From: Phaeobacter sp. A36a-5a
GTDB taxonomy: Bacteria > Pseudomonadota > Alphaproteobacteria > Rhodobacterales > Rhodobacteraceae
Direction: 5' to 3'
DNA length: 64,000 nucleotides
Assembly: GCF_037911135.1 (NCBI RefSeq)
Contig: NZ_JBBLYU010000001.1
Span: forward strand, 2,170,001 to 2,234,000
In this document: piece after piece, positions 39,401 to 47,435 of the stretch
Position numbering within the stretch: the first letter of the stretch is position 1
Layout of the letters: the number at the start of each line of letters is the position of its first letter
Notes under the pieces: generated by a model
Seen by the model: the letters and a program-made list of their open reading frames with translations, nothing else
Told to the model about the DNA's origin: nothing
The model's database searches: none
Made by a program: the position numbers and the translations under genes

Positions 39401-39472
39401 GCCAAACAGGGCGGCCAGCATGATGATCCACGTATAAAGCGGCCGATTGATCGACCCGCGTGCAATGTCCAT
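36428..39472 (-). CDS. RND efflux transporter permease subunit
   Basis: A 1014-residue AcrB/HAE-type inner-membrane pump with twelve helices in two repeats. Helix 1 starts PLYTWIIMLAALFGGIWG. The proton-relay region in helix 4 reads MGMLVDNAIVVAEG, with Asp-Asn where AcrB has Asp-Asp. Two large periplasmic loops bind substrate. It probably expels drugs or toxic metabolites with the adaptor encoded just upstream. No outer-membrane factor gene is here, so a shared TolC is needed. It lies 11 bp after the adaptor gene; the MarR gene leads the operon. Confidence 0.93.
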   Translation of the reverse strand: MDIARGSINRPLYTWIIMLAALFGGIWGFLNLGRLEDPAFTIKQAVVITQYPGASAEQVALEVSEPLESAIQKMGEVKQITSMNQPGLSRIDVEMQDTFDGTELPGLWTKLRKEVEDAARNLPDGVSDPFVNDGFGDVFGVFYAVTAEGFTDAERHQLATFLRRELLAVDGVADVEIAGLPEEAIFVEPKMAITVNQNIPIGAVSNALATANSVRPAGQVDNGPAQTRISAPEGSDSVTEIAGLTIGSQGEVINIIDMADVHRGRLDDPSQIIRFDGVEAFTMGVAGLATENIVEVGQRVDARLAELSTQIPYGVELKPIYQQHVVVDEASNAFLVNLAMSVSIVVIVLAVFMGWRAAVVVGATLLLTVVGTLMFMNIFAIEMERISLGALIIAMGMLVDNAIVVAEGMQISMARGRTSREAAHEAASKTQIPLLGATVIGIMAFAGIGLSPDSTGEFMFSLFAVIGISLLLSWLLALTATPLLGHYFFKQGTGDDQDAYSGLLFRTYGNILRLSLRLRWLVVPGLFAITVLCFIGFGQVKQQFFPNSNTPLFFVHYKLPQGTSIATTSEHMRVFEDWLAERDDVETVATFVGQGATRFMLTYDSEDPNPSYGHLIIRATSLEGIPALQADLEDFGQGRFPEGEFRTKRLVFGPGGGAPIEVRFAGPDPRVLRQLGDEAMQRLQEASQDILSVRQDWREQEITLKPIYATDRAQTAGVSRDAIADALQFSTDGLRTGVFRERDRLIPIVLRRPADSSYNLMDQLVFSEAAGKFIPLEQMVDGVDVVVENTLVHRRDRVPTLTVGADIRADLTAATVFAQVKDSIEAMSLPTGYTMEWGGEHENSADANASLGKQLPVTILIMVLISVLLFNAIRQPIIIWLLVPMSVNGVVIGLLGTGMPFTFTALLGLLSLSGMLIKNGIVLVEEIDLVRAEGKPLREAIVEASVSRLRPVMLAAVTTILGMVPLLTDAFFVSMAITIMGGLAFATILTLVAAPVFYLIFFARDEKREQAAAA

Positions 39473-39483
39473 CTGATCCGCCC

Positions 39484-40527
39484 TCAGTTGGTGAAGCCGG
39501 TGAAGCGACGCACGGCCGCCCCGTCAGCAAGCGCGCTGCCACCGGTCAGCACGATTTCTTCGCCACCGTTCAGCCCCGAGACGATCTCGATCTGGCCACC
39601 GTCGGTGGCCGAGGTTTCGACCCTGGTCCAGGTGACGGTGCCCTCATCCGCGCCCTTGGGTGTAAATAGCATCACCCCGGTGTCGCCGTTGGCGGCGGGC
39701 ACGATGGCGGTTGGCGGGACCACGATCGCAGACATGCCGGTATCTACCGTCACCCGCACAGAGGTCGAGGCCCCTGGGAAAATCTGGCGGTCCTCGGGCG
39801 GGTCAAGACGGAAGGTCACGCGATAGGTCTGGCCAACGCTGCTGGCCTCGGCGTCGAACTCAAGGATTTCCAGCGGGTAGGTCTTGTCGCTGCCGGGGAA
39901 GCTTGCCGTGATGGTCAGCGCGTCATTGTCCTCGCCTTGCTGGAACAGAACCTCGGGCACATCGACCTCGATATGCAGCTCCGACATGTCGTGCAGGCGC
40001 ACAATCGGGCTGCCGGCGCTGACGGTGCTGAACAGGGCGACCTCACGGCTGGACACCAGGGCATCAAATGGCGCGTTCAGCGTTGCATGTTCCAGCGCAT
40101 AATCGGCATCCCTGAGCGCAATGCGGGCCAGTCCGGCCTGGGTTTCGGCATCGTCGATGGAGACCTGGCTGACCGTGCCGGTCAGCTTTTCCAGCCGCGT
40201 GACGGTTCGGTCAGCCTGCTCTTTTTGCAGCTGGGCCTGTCCCAGTTTCAGCTCGAACGGCTCCAGATCCAACTCCGCGACCAGAGCCCCCTTTGGCAGG
40301 AAAGCCCCCTCAGTGACAGGGAATTTCACAACCTGTCCGCCGACCTGAAACGCCAGATCCACCGTCTCTTTTGCCGCGACCTGACCGAAGAACTCGCGCT
40401 GGATAGGCACCGCGCCTGAGCGTGTTTCCATCAGTTTCACGGGTTTCAGGACGTTCTGGGCCAGTGTTGGCGTGGCCACCAGTAGCAACGCGGCGACCCC
40501 GGCGATGACTCTCGAACTCAGCTGCAT
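39484..40527 (-). CDS. RND efflux periplasmic adaptor subunit
   Basis: A 347-residue membrane-fusion protein. The signal peptide covers residues 1-23 (VIAGVAALLLVATPTLA). The lipoyl half-motifs are FGQVAAKETVDLAFQVGGQVVKFPV and ATLNAPFDALVSSREV. A short helical hairpin (EKEQADRTVTRLEKL-like) lies between them, and beta-barrel and membrane-proximal domains follow (DRQIFPGASTSVRV). It has no lipobox. It is located between the marR gene (3 bp) and the pump gene. Confidence 0.92.
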   Translation of the reverse strand: MQLSSRVIAGVAALLLVATPTLAQNVLKPVKLMETRSGAVPIQREFFGQVAAKETVDLAFQVGGQVVKFPVTEGAFLPKGALVAELDLEPFELKLGQAQLQKEQADRTVTRLEKLTGTVSQVSIDDAETQAGLARIALRDADYALEHATLNAPFDALVSSREVALFSTVSAGSPIVRLHDMSELHIEVDVPEVLFQQGEDNDALTITASFPGSDKTYPLEILEFDAEASSVGQTYRVTFRLDPPEDRQIFPGASTSVRVTVDTGMSAIVVPPTAIVPAANGDTGVMLFTPKGADEGTVTWTRVETSATDGGQIEIVSGLNGGEEIVLTGGSALADGAAVRRFTGFTN

Positions 40528-40530
40528 GGG

Positions 40531-41046
40531 TTACTCCTTCCGACGCGGCTTCGCGTCCGCTTTAATGACTGTGTCATGAATCTTGGCCGACAAGGCCGCA
40601 AATTGTTTGATTTCCTCCGGGTCCAAACCGGAAATACGTTGGAACAGATCCGTCATCGCCTCGACCAGATACTGGCGTTTGGCGGCGCCGTCGGGGGTGA
40701 GCGACAACAACCAGGCGCGCCTGTCCTGCGGATCCCTGCTGCGGCGGATCAGACCCTGCCGTTCCAGCCGGTCGGCGGCCGTGGTCACCGACGAAGGCAC
40801 CGTCTGCAACATCCGCGCCAGCTCTCCCATCCGGCAGGGCGTGCCCAGACGCACCAGCACATGGCATTCCGTCCGGCTCAGGTCTGGCAGGTCAACGGTG
40901 TCTTCGATGCAGGCGTCGATGCGCCAATAGAGCGCAAAGACACCCAGCATGGCGCAGACCTCCGGGCAGGTCTCAGCCTGATTGCCGTCCGTCGCGGTAT
41001 CGCCGTCAGTTTGGGTGTCGCTGTCGTTGCCGGTTTGTCGAATCAT
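40531..41046 (-). CDS. MarR family transcriptional regulator of the efflux operon
   Basis: A 171-residue winged-helix protein. DLSRTECHVLVRLGTPCRMGELARMLQTVPSSVTTAADRLERQGLIRRSRDPQDRRAW contains the recognition helix and wing. An acidic, Asp/Thr/Gln-rich N-terminal tail (residues 1-26) is unusual. Three in-frame ATGs exist (41091, 41070, 41046). The innermost is chosen because an inverted repeat overlaps the outer ones and GAAGG lies upstream of it; this is uncertain. It is the first gene of the operon and so the likely autoregulated repressor of the pump. Confidence 0.85.
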   Translation of the reverse strand: MIRQTGNDSDTQTDGDTATDGNQAETCPEVCAMLGVFALYWRIDACIEDTVDLPDLSRTECHVLVRLGTPCRMGELARMLQTVPSSVTTAADRLERQGLIRRSRDPQDRRAWLLSLTPDGAAKRQYLVEAMTDLFQRISGLDPEEIKQFAALSAKIHDTVIKADAKPRRKE

Positions 41047-41074
41047 ACCACCATCGCCTTCATCGCGCATATAC

Positions 41075-41087
41075 TTCAAATTTCGAA
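41075..41087. promoter_or_regulatory. Candidate MarR operator
   Basis: The near-palindrome TTCAAATTTCGAA lies just upstream of the preferred marR start. It has the size and AT-rich centre of MarR-family sites, but only one copy is seen. Confidence 0.35.
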
Positions 41088-41254
41088 CCATTCAAGGAGG
41101 GAAGCATTTTATTCATATCAAAAATGCTCCGGGACGCCCTGATCAGGTTGACGTAGGGGCTGCGCCCGTAACGCCAAGGGCCTTGCCCTTGACCTCACTG
41201 GGGGAAGATGCCCAGATATGCAGCACTTTTGAAAACCACCCGAAGGTCCAGCTC

Positions 41255-42379
41255 ATGTATACACCCGCCATCACCGGCACGGGCGTCTTTACGCCGTCAC
41301 AGACGATCACAAACGCCGAGCTGGTCACAGCCTTCAATGCCTATGCCGATAAGGTCAATGCCGAGAACGCAGAGGCGATTGCAGCGGGTGAGATGGATCC
41401 TCTGGCGTATTCCTCCGAAGACTTCATCCTGAAGGCCTCCGGTATCGAACAGCGCTACGTGATGGACAAGAGCGGTATTCTTGATCCTGAGGTGATGCAC
41501 CCGCTGCTGCGTCAGCGCAGCGATGACGAGCCATCCATCATGGCCGAAATGGCACTGGATGCCGCCAAGAAAGCACTGAAACAGGCCGGCAAGACTGCGG
41601 CGGATGTCGACGCCGTCATCTGTGCGGCCTCCAATATGGAACGCGCCTATCCGGCGCTGGCAATCGAAATTCAGGATCTTCTTGGCATCGAAGGCTTTGC
41701 CTTTGACATGAATGTCGCCTGTTCCTCCGCCACCTTTGGGATTCAGGCGGCTGCCGATATGGTGCGCTCCGGCTCCATTCGGTCGGCGCTGGTGGTCAAT
41801 CCCGAGATCTGCTCCGGCCATCTTGAGTGGCGCGACCGCGATTGCCATTTCATCTTTGGCGATGTGGCAACGGCCACCCTGATCGAGCGCAGCGAAGACG
41901 CCAGCGGCCCGCATTTCGAAATCCTGTCGACCCGCTGCGCCACCAGCTTTTCCAACAATATCCGCAACAACAATGGCTATCTGCGCCGGTCGCGCCCGGA
42001 TGGGGTCGCAGATCGTCGGGACATGCAGTTCATGCAGAACGGGCGCAAGGTCTTCAAGGAAGTGCTGCCGATGGTCAGCCAGCATATTGCGGATCACATG
42101 GAGGCCGAGGGCGTCAGCAACACCGAGCTGAAACGGCTCTGGCTACATCAGGCCAATAAGACGATGAATGATTTCATTGGCAAAAAGGTCCTTGGCCGCA
42201 CGCCAGAGGCCGGTGAACAGCCCAATATCCTGCAGGATTACGCCAATACATCCTCGGCAGGGTCGATCATCGCCTTCTCCAAATATTCGGATGATCTGGC
42301 CGAGGGCGATCTGGGGCTGATCTGCTCTTTCGGTGCCGGTTATTCGGTGGGATCGGTGATCCTGCGCCGCGCGGCCTGA
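41255..42379 (+). CDS. Beta-ketoacyl-ACP synthase III-type enzyme
   Basis: A 374-residue thiolase-fold condensing enzyme. The catalytic Cys is in MNVACSSATFG, His in LWLHQANKTMNDF, and Asn in YANTSSAGSI, in the FabH C-H-N order. It is about 50 residues longer than E. coli FabH, with an insertion near residues 35-60 (AEAIAAGEMDPLAYSSEDF). It is therefore probably a specialised KASIII acting on acyl-CoA or acyl-ACP starters, not the housekeeping FabH. The ATG before YTPAITG fits the family. It is monocistronic, divergent from marR. Confidence 0.9.
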   Translation: MYTPAITGTGVFTPSQTITNAELVTAFNAYADKVNAENAEAIAAGEMDPLAYSSEDFILKASGIEQRYVMDKSGILDPEVMHPLLRQRSDDEPSIMAEMALDAAKKALKQAGKTAADVDAVICAASNMERAYPALAIEIQDLLGIEGFAFDMNVACSSATFGIQAAADMVRSGSIRSALVVNPEICSGHLEWRDRDCHFIFGDVATATLIERSEDASGPHFEILSTRCATSFSNNIRNNNGYLRRSRPDGVADRRDMQFMQNGRKVFKEVLPMVSQHIADHMEAEGVSNTELKRLWLHQANKTMNDFIGKKVLGRTPEAGEQPNILQDYANTSSAGSIIAFSKYSDDLAEGDLGLICSFGAGYSVGSVILRRAA

Positions 42380-42408
42380 GCCTGCCGGACCAGTTGCCAA
42401 ACGAATTT

Positions 42409-42437
42409 GGGCCTGCCGATCCTGGCAGGCCCTTATT
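42409..42437. terminator. Terminator between the KASIII gene and arsH
   Basis: A 9-bp stem, GGGCCTGCC with GGCAGGCCC, around a 6-nt loop, with a TTATT tail for the plus strand. It can also act on the convergent arsH transcript. Confidence 0.75.
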
Positions 42438-42465
42438 CAGTCTCGCCTTCAGCTCGCGTCCGGCG

Positions 42466-43227
42466 CTATTTCTGCGACACCCGCTGGTGCACGGCCTCGG
42501 CGTCCTCAACCCGCTCTGAGTAGCGGTCGACCAGGTAGTCCTTGCGACCGCGAGTCAGCCAGGTGAATTTCACCAGCTCTTCCATCACATCGACAACACG
42601 GCGATAGAACGGGCCTTCGGGCAGCCGGTCCCCCTCGGCAAATTCCAGCCACGCCTTGGGAATCGAGGATTGGTTGGGGATGGTCAGCATCCGCATCCAG
42701 CGGCCCAGAATACGCATCTGGTTGACAGCGTTGAAAGATTGCGACCCGCCGGAGACCTGCATCACCGCCAGCGTCTTGCCCTGCGTGGTGCGAACACCGC
42801 CTTTCAGCGACAGCGGCAGCCAGTCGATCTGTGTCTTCATGATGCCCGTCATAGCGCCATGCCGTTCCGGGCTGGACCAGACCATTCCATCGCACCAGAC
42901 CGCAAGATCGCGCAGTTCGCTCACCTTGGGGTGATCTTCGCTGCCGGTGTCATCGGGCAATGGCAGCCCGCTCGGATCGAAAATCCGCGCCTCGCAGCCC
43001 AGCGCGCGCAGGATCCGGGCTGCCTCCTCGGCAACCTTGCGTGAGTAGCTGACGGCCCGCAGGGAGCCATAGAGCAGCAGGATCCGGGGCGGATGCTGCG
43101 GGTCACCTGTCGCTGCCAGGCGGGCGATATCAATCTGCGGCAAGGCCTCGGCGATGAGCGCCGGCAGATCCTCCGCCACACGCCCGTCAGCCGAAACAGC
43201 AGGCCCGGTCGTCGGTGTCTCAGCCAC
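42466..43227 (-). CDS. arsH: Flavoprotein ArsH (NADPH-dependent FMN reductase)
   Basis: A 253-residue flavodoxin-like enzyme. The phosphate loop is [15 protein letters not shown], the next FMN segment is [19 protein letters not shown], and [25 protein letters not shown] is the ArsH-specific block. ArsH oxidises trivalent organoarsenicals and reduces quinones or azo dyes. No other ars gene is nearby, so the physiological role may be general redox. Its ATG overlaps by 8 bp the end of the preceding gene, so it is the second gene of an operon. Confidence 0.93.
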   Translation of the reverse strand: MAETPTTGPAVSADGRVAEDLPALIAEALPQIDIARLAATGDPQHPPRILLLYGSLRAVSYSRKVAEEAARILRALGCEARIFDPSGLPLPDDTGSEDHPKVSELRDLAVWCDGMVWSSPERHGAMTGIMKTQIDWLPLSLKGGVRTTQGKTLAVMQVSGGSQSFNAVNQMRILGRWMRMLTIPNQSSIPKAWLEFAEGDRLPEGPFYRRVVDVMEELVKFTWLTRGRKDYLVDRYSERVEDAEAVHQRVSQK

Positions 43228-43681
43228 TTTCTTCTTCCAGGTGCAGTTTCATATCCAGAAGCACCTGCTGCAGCATCACCGTTTCGCGCAGCAACCGCTT
43301 GGCCTCATTGATGGTGATGATCCCATCGGCCATGGCCTCCTGATATTCGCTCATCAATGTGGCAAAGCGCTGGCTGAGCGCAATCACATCCGCATTGACG
43401 CCACCGCGGCGCGCCTCTGAGGCCGGGCTGGCCTGACAGTAGGACAAGGTGATGTTCTTCAGATCCGCCAGACCGGAAGTCACATGCGGGAAGGAGGCCG
43501 CAGCTTCCAGTTTGGCAACGGCGTCGACGGGCATGAACCGATCGACATGTTCGGCATTATCCGAGTAATACCGCCCCAACGTCGCCTTGGATTTTCCTGT
43601 GATCTGGCAGGCTGCCTCGATCCCCACATCCTTGACCAGAGCCTCGGTGTGCTTTTTTAGATAAGTACCTATGTCTGCCAT
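43220..43681 (-). CDS. Conserved hypothetical protein with HTH-like N-terminus
   Basis: A 153-residue soluble protein. Residues 18-37 ([20 protein letters not shown]) look like a helix-turn-helix of the phage-repressor kind. A helical C-terminal half ([38 protein letters not shown]) could dimerise. The start at MADIGTY follows AGGTAG. It is the first gene of an operon with arsH and may regulate it. I do not recognise a named family. Confidence 0.75.
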   Translation of the reverse strand: MADIGTYLKKHTEALVKDVGIEAACQITGKSKATLGRYYSDNAEHVDRFMPVDAVAKLEAAASFPHVTSGLADLKNITLSYCQASPASEARRGGVNADVIALSQRFATLMSEYQEAMADGIITINEAKRLLRETVMLQQVLLDMKLHLEEESG

Positions 43682-44069
43682 ATAAAATCTACCTGCATAT
43701 GACCGCGACCCCATCGGGGAAGAAACGCGTTAATTTCCCATTCACGACACTTAAAGGAAATGCAAAGCTATTTCTATCCCTAAGGTTTTTAAGGGACTTA
43801 CCGCGCTGTTCCGGGTCGCGAGACAGGGAAACGCGCTGGGGGCGAAGGCGTGTTTCGTGGGCCTTCGCTGGTGGGCAATTTCCGTCCAGTTGGCGCCCTG
43901 CCGCAGGTGTCATGTGGTTCGTTTCTCGGGTTGTTTCGCCGCGAACCGGCATCCGCGCGCAGGGCGTTTTATCCTCAGACCGAAAATGCCGTCGGCTCAT
44001 CGGGCAATCGGTGAAGAATTGGTGAAGAAAACCGTTTCCTCCGACCGGCTCTGCGGCTAAATCAGCGCC
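43682..44069. other. Divergent intergenic region, HTH-like gene / tdk
   Basis: No gene is supported. A patch near 43740-43800 is AT-rich and contains a near-dyad CCCTAAGG...TTAAGGG (43779-43796), a plausible promoter/operator for the HTH-arsH operon. The rest is GC-rich with no clear element. Confidence 0.4.
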
Positions 44070-44669
44070 ATGGCCAAGCTTTACTTCCACTACTCCACCA
44101 TGAATGCCGGCAAATCGACGGTGCTCTTGCAAGCCTCGCATAACTACCGCGAGAACGATATGGACACCTATCTGCTGACCGCAGCGCTGGACAACCGCGC
44201 CGGTCAGGGGCGGATCGCCTCCCGCATCGGGATCGGTGCCGAGGCTGACATCTTCCGGCCCGGTGAGAACCTGTTCGACAAAGTGACAGAGCGACTGGCA
44301 AGGGGCAGTGTTGCCAGCATCTTTGTCGATGAGGCGCAGTTTCTGTCGCCGGATCAGGTCTGGGATCTGGCGCGGGTGGTCGACGATCTGCGGGTGCCGG
44401 TTTTGTGCTACGGGCTGCGGGTCGATTTTCAGGGCAAGCTGTTTCCCGGCTCCGCCACCCTGCTGGCGCTGGCCGATGAAATGCGCGAAGTCCGCACCAT
44501 CTGCCACTGCGGTAAAAAGGCAACCATGGTGATCCGGCAGGATGAGAACGGCCAGACCATCACCGAAGGCGCGCAGGTGCAGATCGGCGGCAATGAAACC
44601 TATGTATCGCTCTGCCGTCGCCACTGGCGCGAGGCCACCGGCGATCAGCCCACCTCTGCTGCGGGCTGA
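44070..44669 (+). CDS. tdk: Thymidine kinase
   Basis: A 199-residue type-II thymidine kinase that phosphorylates thymidine in pyrimidine salvage. The P-loop is STMNAGKST, the DEXX-like box is FVDEAQFL, and the lasso zinc ligands are CHCGKKA and SLCRRHW. Its length is normal. It has no partner gene nearby. Confidence 0.96.
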   Translation: MAKLYFHYSTMNAGKSTVLLQASHNYRENDMDTYLLTAALDNRAGQGRIASRIGIGAEADIFRPGENLFDKVTERLARGSVASIFVDEAQFLSPDQVWDLARVVDDLRVPVLCYGLRVDFQGKLFPGSATLLALADEMREVRTICHCGKKATMVIRQDENGQTITEGAQVQIGGNETYVSLCRRHWREATGDQPTSAAG

Positions 44670-44752
44670 TCTGAAACGGCCTGCACCGAGCGGAGGCCGG
44701 GCGCGTCTGACGCCGCGCGGGGCGTTAGACGCCCCGACGCGATACGCTGGCG

Positions 44753-44775
44753 GTTACACGGGCAGTTACACGGGC
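44753..44775. repeat. 12-bp tandem duplication across a stop codon
   Basis: GTTACACGGGC occurs twice, at 44753-44763 and 44765-44775. On the minus strand it duplicates the end of the hydroxyacid dehydrogenase gene, so Pro-Val-stop is followed in frame by a second Pro-Val-stop. Confidence 0.75.
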
Positions 44776-45722
44776 GAAATCAACGGCCGACCAGCAAGGA
44801 AGGCGGCGACATTGTCCAGCGCCAGATGTCCCATGGCGCTGCGCACCTCCTCGGTGGCGGTGCCCAGATGCGGCAGCAGCGTGACCTGCTCCATCTGCCG
44901 CAGGGCCTCCGGCACCTCCGGCTCGAATTCATAGACATCCAGACCTGCCCCGCCGAGCGCGCCCGCCTGAAGGGCGGCGATCAGCGCCGCCTCATCCACC
45001 ACCTCACCGCGCGAGATATTGATCAGCAGGGCATGAGGGCGCATCGCCGCCAGAACCTCCGCGCTGATCAAATGTCGCGTCTCCGCACCGCCGGGCACTG
45101 CAAGCACCAGCACATCCACCTGAGCCGCCAGAGCGGTCAGGCTTTCCGCGCGCGACACCGGGAAGCCGGGTGATTTGTCGCTGCGCGCCAGATAGCTGAC
45201 CGACATGCCAAAGCCGAAGTGACAGCGCCGCGCGATGGCCTCACCGATGCGGCCAAAGCCGACGATGCCCACATGTTTGCCTGTCAGATGCGTGCCCAGC
45301 ATCTGGGTGGGATGCCAGCCCTGCCATTCGCCGGAGCGGACCAGACGCTCGCCCTCGCCGGCACGGCGGGCGGTCATCAGCATCAACGTCAGCGCAATAT
45401 CAGCGGTCGCATCGGTAACGGCGCCGGGGGTGTTGCTGACCACGATCCCGGCCCGGCGCGCGGCCGCCACGTCGATATGATTGAAGCCGACGCCGAAATT
45501 GGCCAGCAACCTGCACCGTGGCTGCGGCACGGCGGCAAAACTGCCTGCGTCGAACTGGTCCCCCAGGGTCGGCAGGACGATGTCGAAATCACGCAGCGCA
45601 CGCTGGCGCTCATCGGCGTTCAAAGGGCTGGTCTGCTGGCGGATCTCGACATCGAATTCCGCCCGCGCACGCGCCTCAACCGCGGCTGTCATTGGCCGGG
45701 TAATCCAGAGTTTGCCGCTCAA
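44766..45722 (-). CDS. D-2-hydroxyacid dehydrogenase (glyoxylate/hydroxypyruvate reductase-like)
   Basis: A 318-residue NAD(P)-dependent enzyme. Motifs are VGFGRIGEAIARR (Rossmann GxGxxG), LLINISRGEVVDEAAL (catalytic Arg), the catalytic Glu in LDVYEFEPEVP, and the catalytic His in VTLLPHLGTATEEVR. FGVGFNHIDVAAARRAGI fits the GhrB/glyoxylate reductase branch. The start is TTG, whose first three bases overlap the csaA stop (TTGA). The gene is last in the ybjN-proC-csaA unit. A 12-bp duplication covers its stop. Confidence 0.9.
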   Translation of the reverse strand: MSGKLWITRPMTAAVEARARAEFDVEIRQQTSPLNADERQRALRDFDIVLPTLGDQFDAGSFAAVPQPRCRLLANFGVGFNHIDVAAARRAGIVVSNTPGAVTDATADIALTLMLMTARRAGEGERLVRSGEWQGWHPTQMLGTHLTGKHVGIVGFGRIGEAIARRCHFGFGMSVSYLARSDKSPGFPVSRAESLTALAAQVDVLVLAVPGGAETRHLISAEVLAAMRPHALLINISRGEVVDEAALIAALQAGALGGAGLDVYEFEPEVPEALRQMEQVTLLPHLGTATEEVRSAMGHLALDNVAAFLAGRPLISPV

Positions 45723-46057
45723 TGCATCCGCCCTCCCAATGGGACCGGTCCATCCGGACCAATCAGAACAATCTCTCCGGTGGCATCCGGCAGCCCCAGC
45801 ACCAGCACTTCGGACATGAACTTGCCAATCTGGCGGGGCGGGAAATTCACCACGGCCATCACCTGTTTGCCCAGCAGCGTTTCCGCCGTGTAGTGGGCCG
45901 TCACCTGCGCCGAGGTTTTCTTGATGCCGATGTCATCGCCGAAATCCACCCACATCTTGATCGCGGGTTTGCGAGCCTCGGGGTAGTCCTCGGCGCGCAC
46001 CACCTCGCCCACGCGCACATCGACCTTGAGAAATTCGTCAAAACTGATGTCAGCCAC
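45719..46057 (-). CDS. csaA: tRNA-binding protein CsaA-like
   Basis: A 112-residue single OB-fold protein of the EMAP/tRNA-binding type: FLKVDVRVGEVVRAEDYPEARKPAIKMWVDFG, then VVNFPPRQIGKFMSEVLVLG. CsaA has chaperone-like activity and binds tRNA. The start is GTG behind GGGAG. It overlaps proC by 8 bp and the dehydrogenase by a TTGA junction. Confidence 0.92.
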   Translation of the reverse strand: MADISFDEFLKVDVRVGEVVRAEDYPEARKPAIKMWVDFGDDIGIKKTSAQVTAHYTAETLLGKQVMAVVNFPPRQIGKFMSEVLVLGLPDATGEIVLIGPDGPVPLGGRMH

Positions 46058-46877
46058 GGGACAGCTCCCTCGACCGGTTGGTGGCTGCTGCCACGGCGCG
46101 GTGCAGCAGCGGCGGAAAGCCGTCGGTCTCATCCATCAGCACCTCCAGCGCGGCCTGGGTCGTGCCATTGGGGCTGGTGACATTGACCCGCAGCTGCGCT
46201 GGCGTTTCCTCGGAGGCTTCTGCCAGGGCACCGGCCCCTGCGACGGTGGCCTTGGCCAGCTGCATCGCCAGATCGGCAGGCAGCCCCTCAGCCTCGCCAG
46301 CAGCGGCAAGGGTTTCGATCAGATGGAAAACATAGGCCGGGCCGGAACCGCTGACGCCGGTGACCGCATCCATCTGCGCCTCGCTCTGCAATCGGACGGT
46401 CTGGCCGATGGCCTGCAACAGCGCATCGGCGCGATTTATATCCGCCTCGGTCGCGCGCATGTTGCCGATGAGCGCGGTAATGCCACGCCCGACGGCGGCA
46501 GGTGTATTCGGCATGGCGCGCACGATCGGCGTCTGCGCCCCCAGAAGTGATTCATAGGTAGCGATCGAGGTTCCGGCAGCAACCGAGATAAACAGCGTCT
46601 CGCCATTGCCCAGCTGTTGCAGCTGCGGCAGCGCCTCTCCCATCATCTGGGGTTTGACAGCAATCAGCACGATCCCCGGCGCCCGGTCACCGGCCTCTGG
46701 CAAGGGCGCATTGAGATGCACACCAGTCTGGCGCAGCCAGTCAGAAGGATTGGGATCAATCACCCAGACGGTATCCGGGTCAACACCCCGGTCAAGCCAT
46801 CCGGCCAGCATTGCCGACCCCATCTTGCCGCAGCCCAAGAGCGCGATGCCCCGCGCTGCGATCTGTGATACCTGCAT
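46050..46877 (-). CDS. proC: Pyrroline-5-carboxylate reductase
   Basis: A 275-residue enzyme completing proline synthesis with NAD(P)H. The Rossmann motif is ALLGCGKMGSAMLAGW; the P5CR signature lies in GVSGSGPAYVF and VTSPNGTTQAAL. Its length is normal. It sits in a tight unit between ybjN and csaA. Confidence 0.95.
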   Translation of the reverse strand: MQVSQIAARGIALLGCGKMGSAMLAGWLDRGVDPDTVWVIDPNPSDWLRQTGVHLNAPLPEAGDRAPGIVLIAVKPQMMGEALPQLQQLGNGETLFISVAAGTSIATYESLLGAQTPIVRAMPNTPAAVGRGITALIGNMRATEADINRADALLQAIGQTVRLQSEAQMDAVTGVSGSGPAYVFHLIETLAAAGEAEGLPADLAMQLAKATVAGAGALAEASEETPAQLRVNVTSPNGTTQAALEVLMDETDGFPPLLHRAVAAATNRSRELSRG

Positions 46878-46934
46878 CTTTCCCCTCCCCTGATCGGATC
46901 TCCGGCACCATGCAGCGCCGGTTCGGGGAAAGGT

Positions 46935-47435
46935 TTACGCGCGCCCGTAAGCCTCTGCAATGGCGACCTGAAGCGCGTCGCGCGGCGATTGTCCGCCCCA
47001 GACCATCAGCTGGATTGCCGGATAGTAGCGCTCGCAATTGGCGACAGCGGAGTTGATCAGCGTGTCGATCTGCTCCGGGCTTGCCACCTGTCCGCCGGTC
47101 AATACCAGCCCATAGCGATACAGCATCAGCTTGTGATCGGGCCAGAAGGTAAAGCCACCGGCCCAGCACTGATCATTCATCTCGTTGATCAGCTCGTAGA
47201 GCCGCGGCAGCTGTTCCTTCGGCGGCTCCATCTCAAAGCTGCATACCATCCGCAGGGTTTCTTCATAGCCGGACCACGCCAATGTCAGCGAATAGGTGCG
47301 CCACTGGCCTTCCACCGCCATGGCGATCTGATCGTCGCCTATGCGGTCAAAGTCCCAATCGTGGTCCGAGGCCAAGTGTTCGACGATGTCGATAGGGTGA
47401 ATTTCGTCTTCCAGAAAATGTTCGGAAAGAGCCAT
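46935..47435 (-). CDS. YbjN domain-containing protein
   Basis: A 166-residue protein of the YbjN family (sensory-transduction-like alpha/beta fold): VEHLASDHDWDFDRIGDDQIAMAVEGQWRTYSLTLAW and LYELINEMNDQCWAGGFTFWPDHKLMLYRYGLVL. The role is unclear; in E. coli, YbjN affects stress and motility. The ATG at MALSEHF has AGAGGTGG upstream. It is the first gene of the ybjN-proC-csaA unit. Confidence 0.88.
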   Translation of the reverse strand: MALSEHFLEDEIHPIDIVEHLASDHDWDFDRIGDDQIAMAVEGQWRTYSLTLAWSGYEETLRMVCSFEMEPPKEQLPRLYELINEMNDQCWAGGFTFWPDHKLMLYRYGLVLTGGQVASPEQIDTLINSAVANCERYYPAIQLMVWGGQSPRDALQVAIAEAYGRA

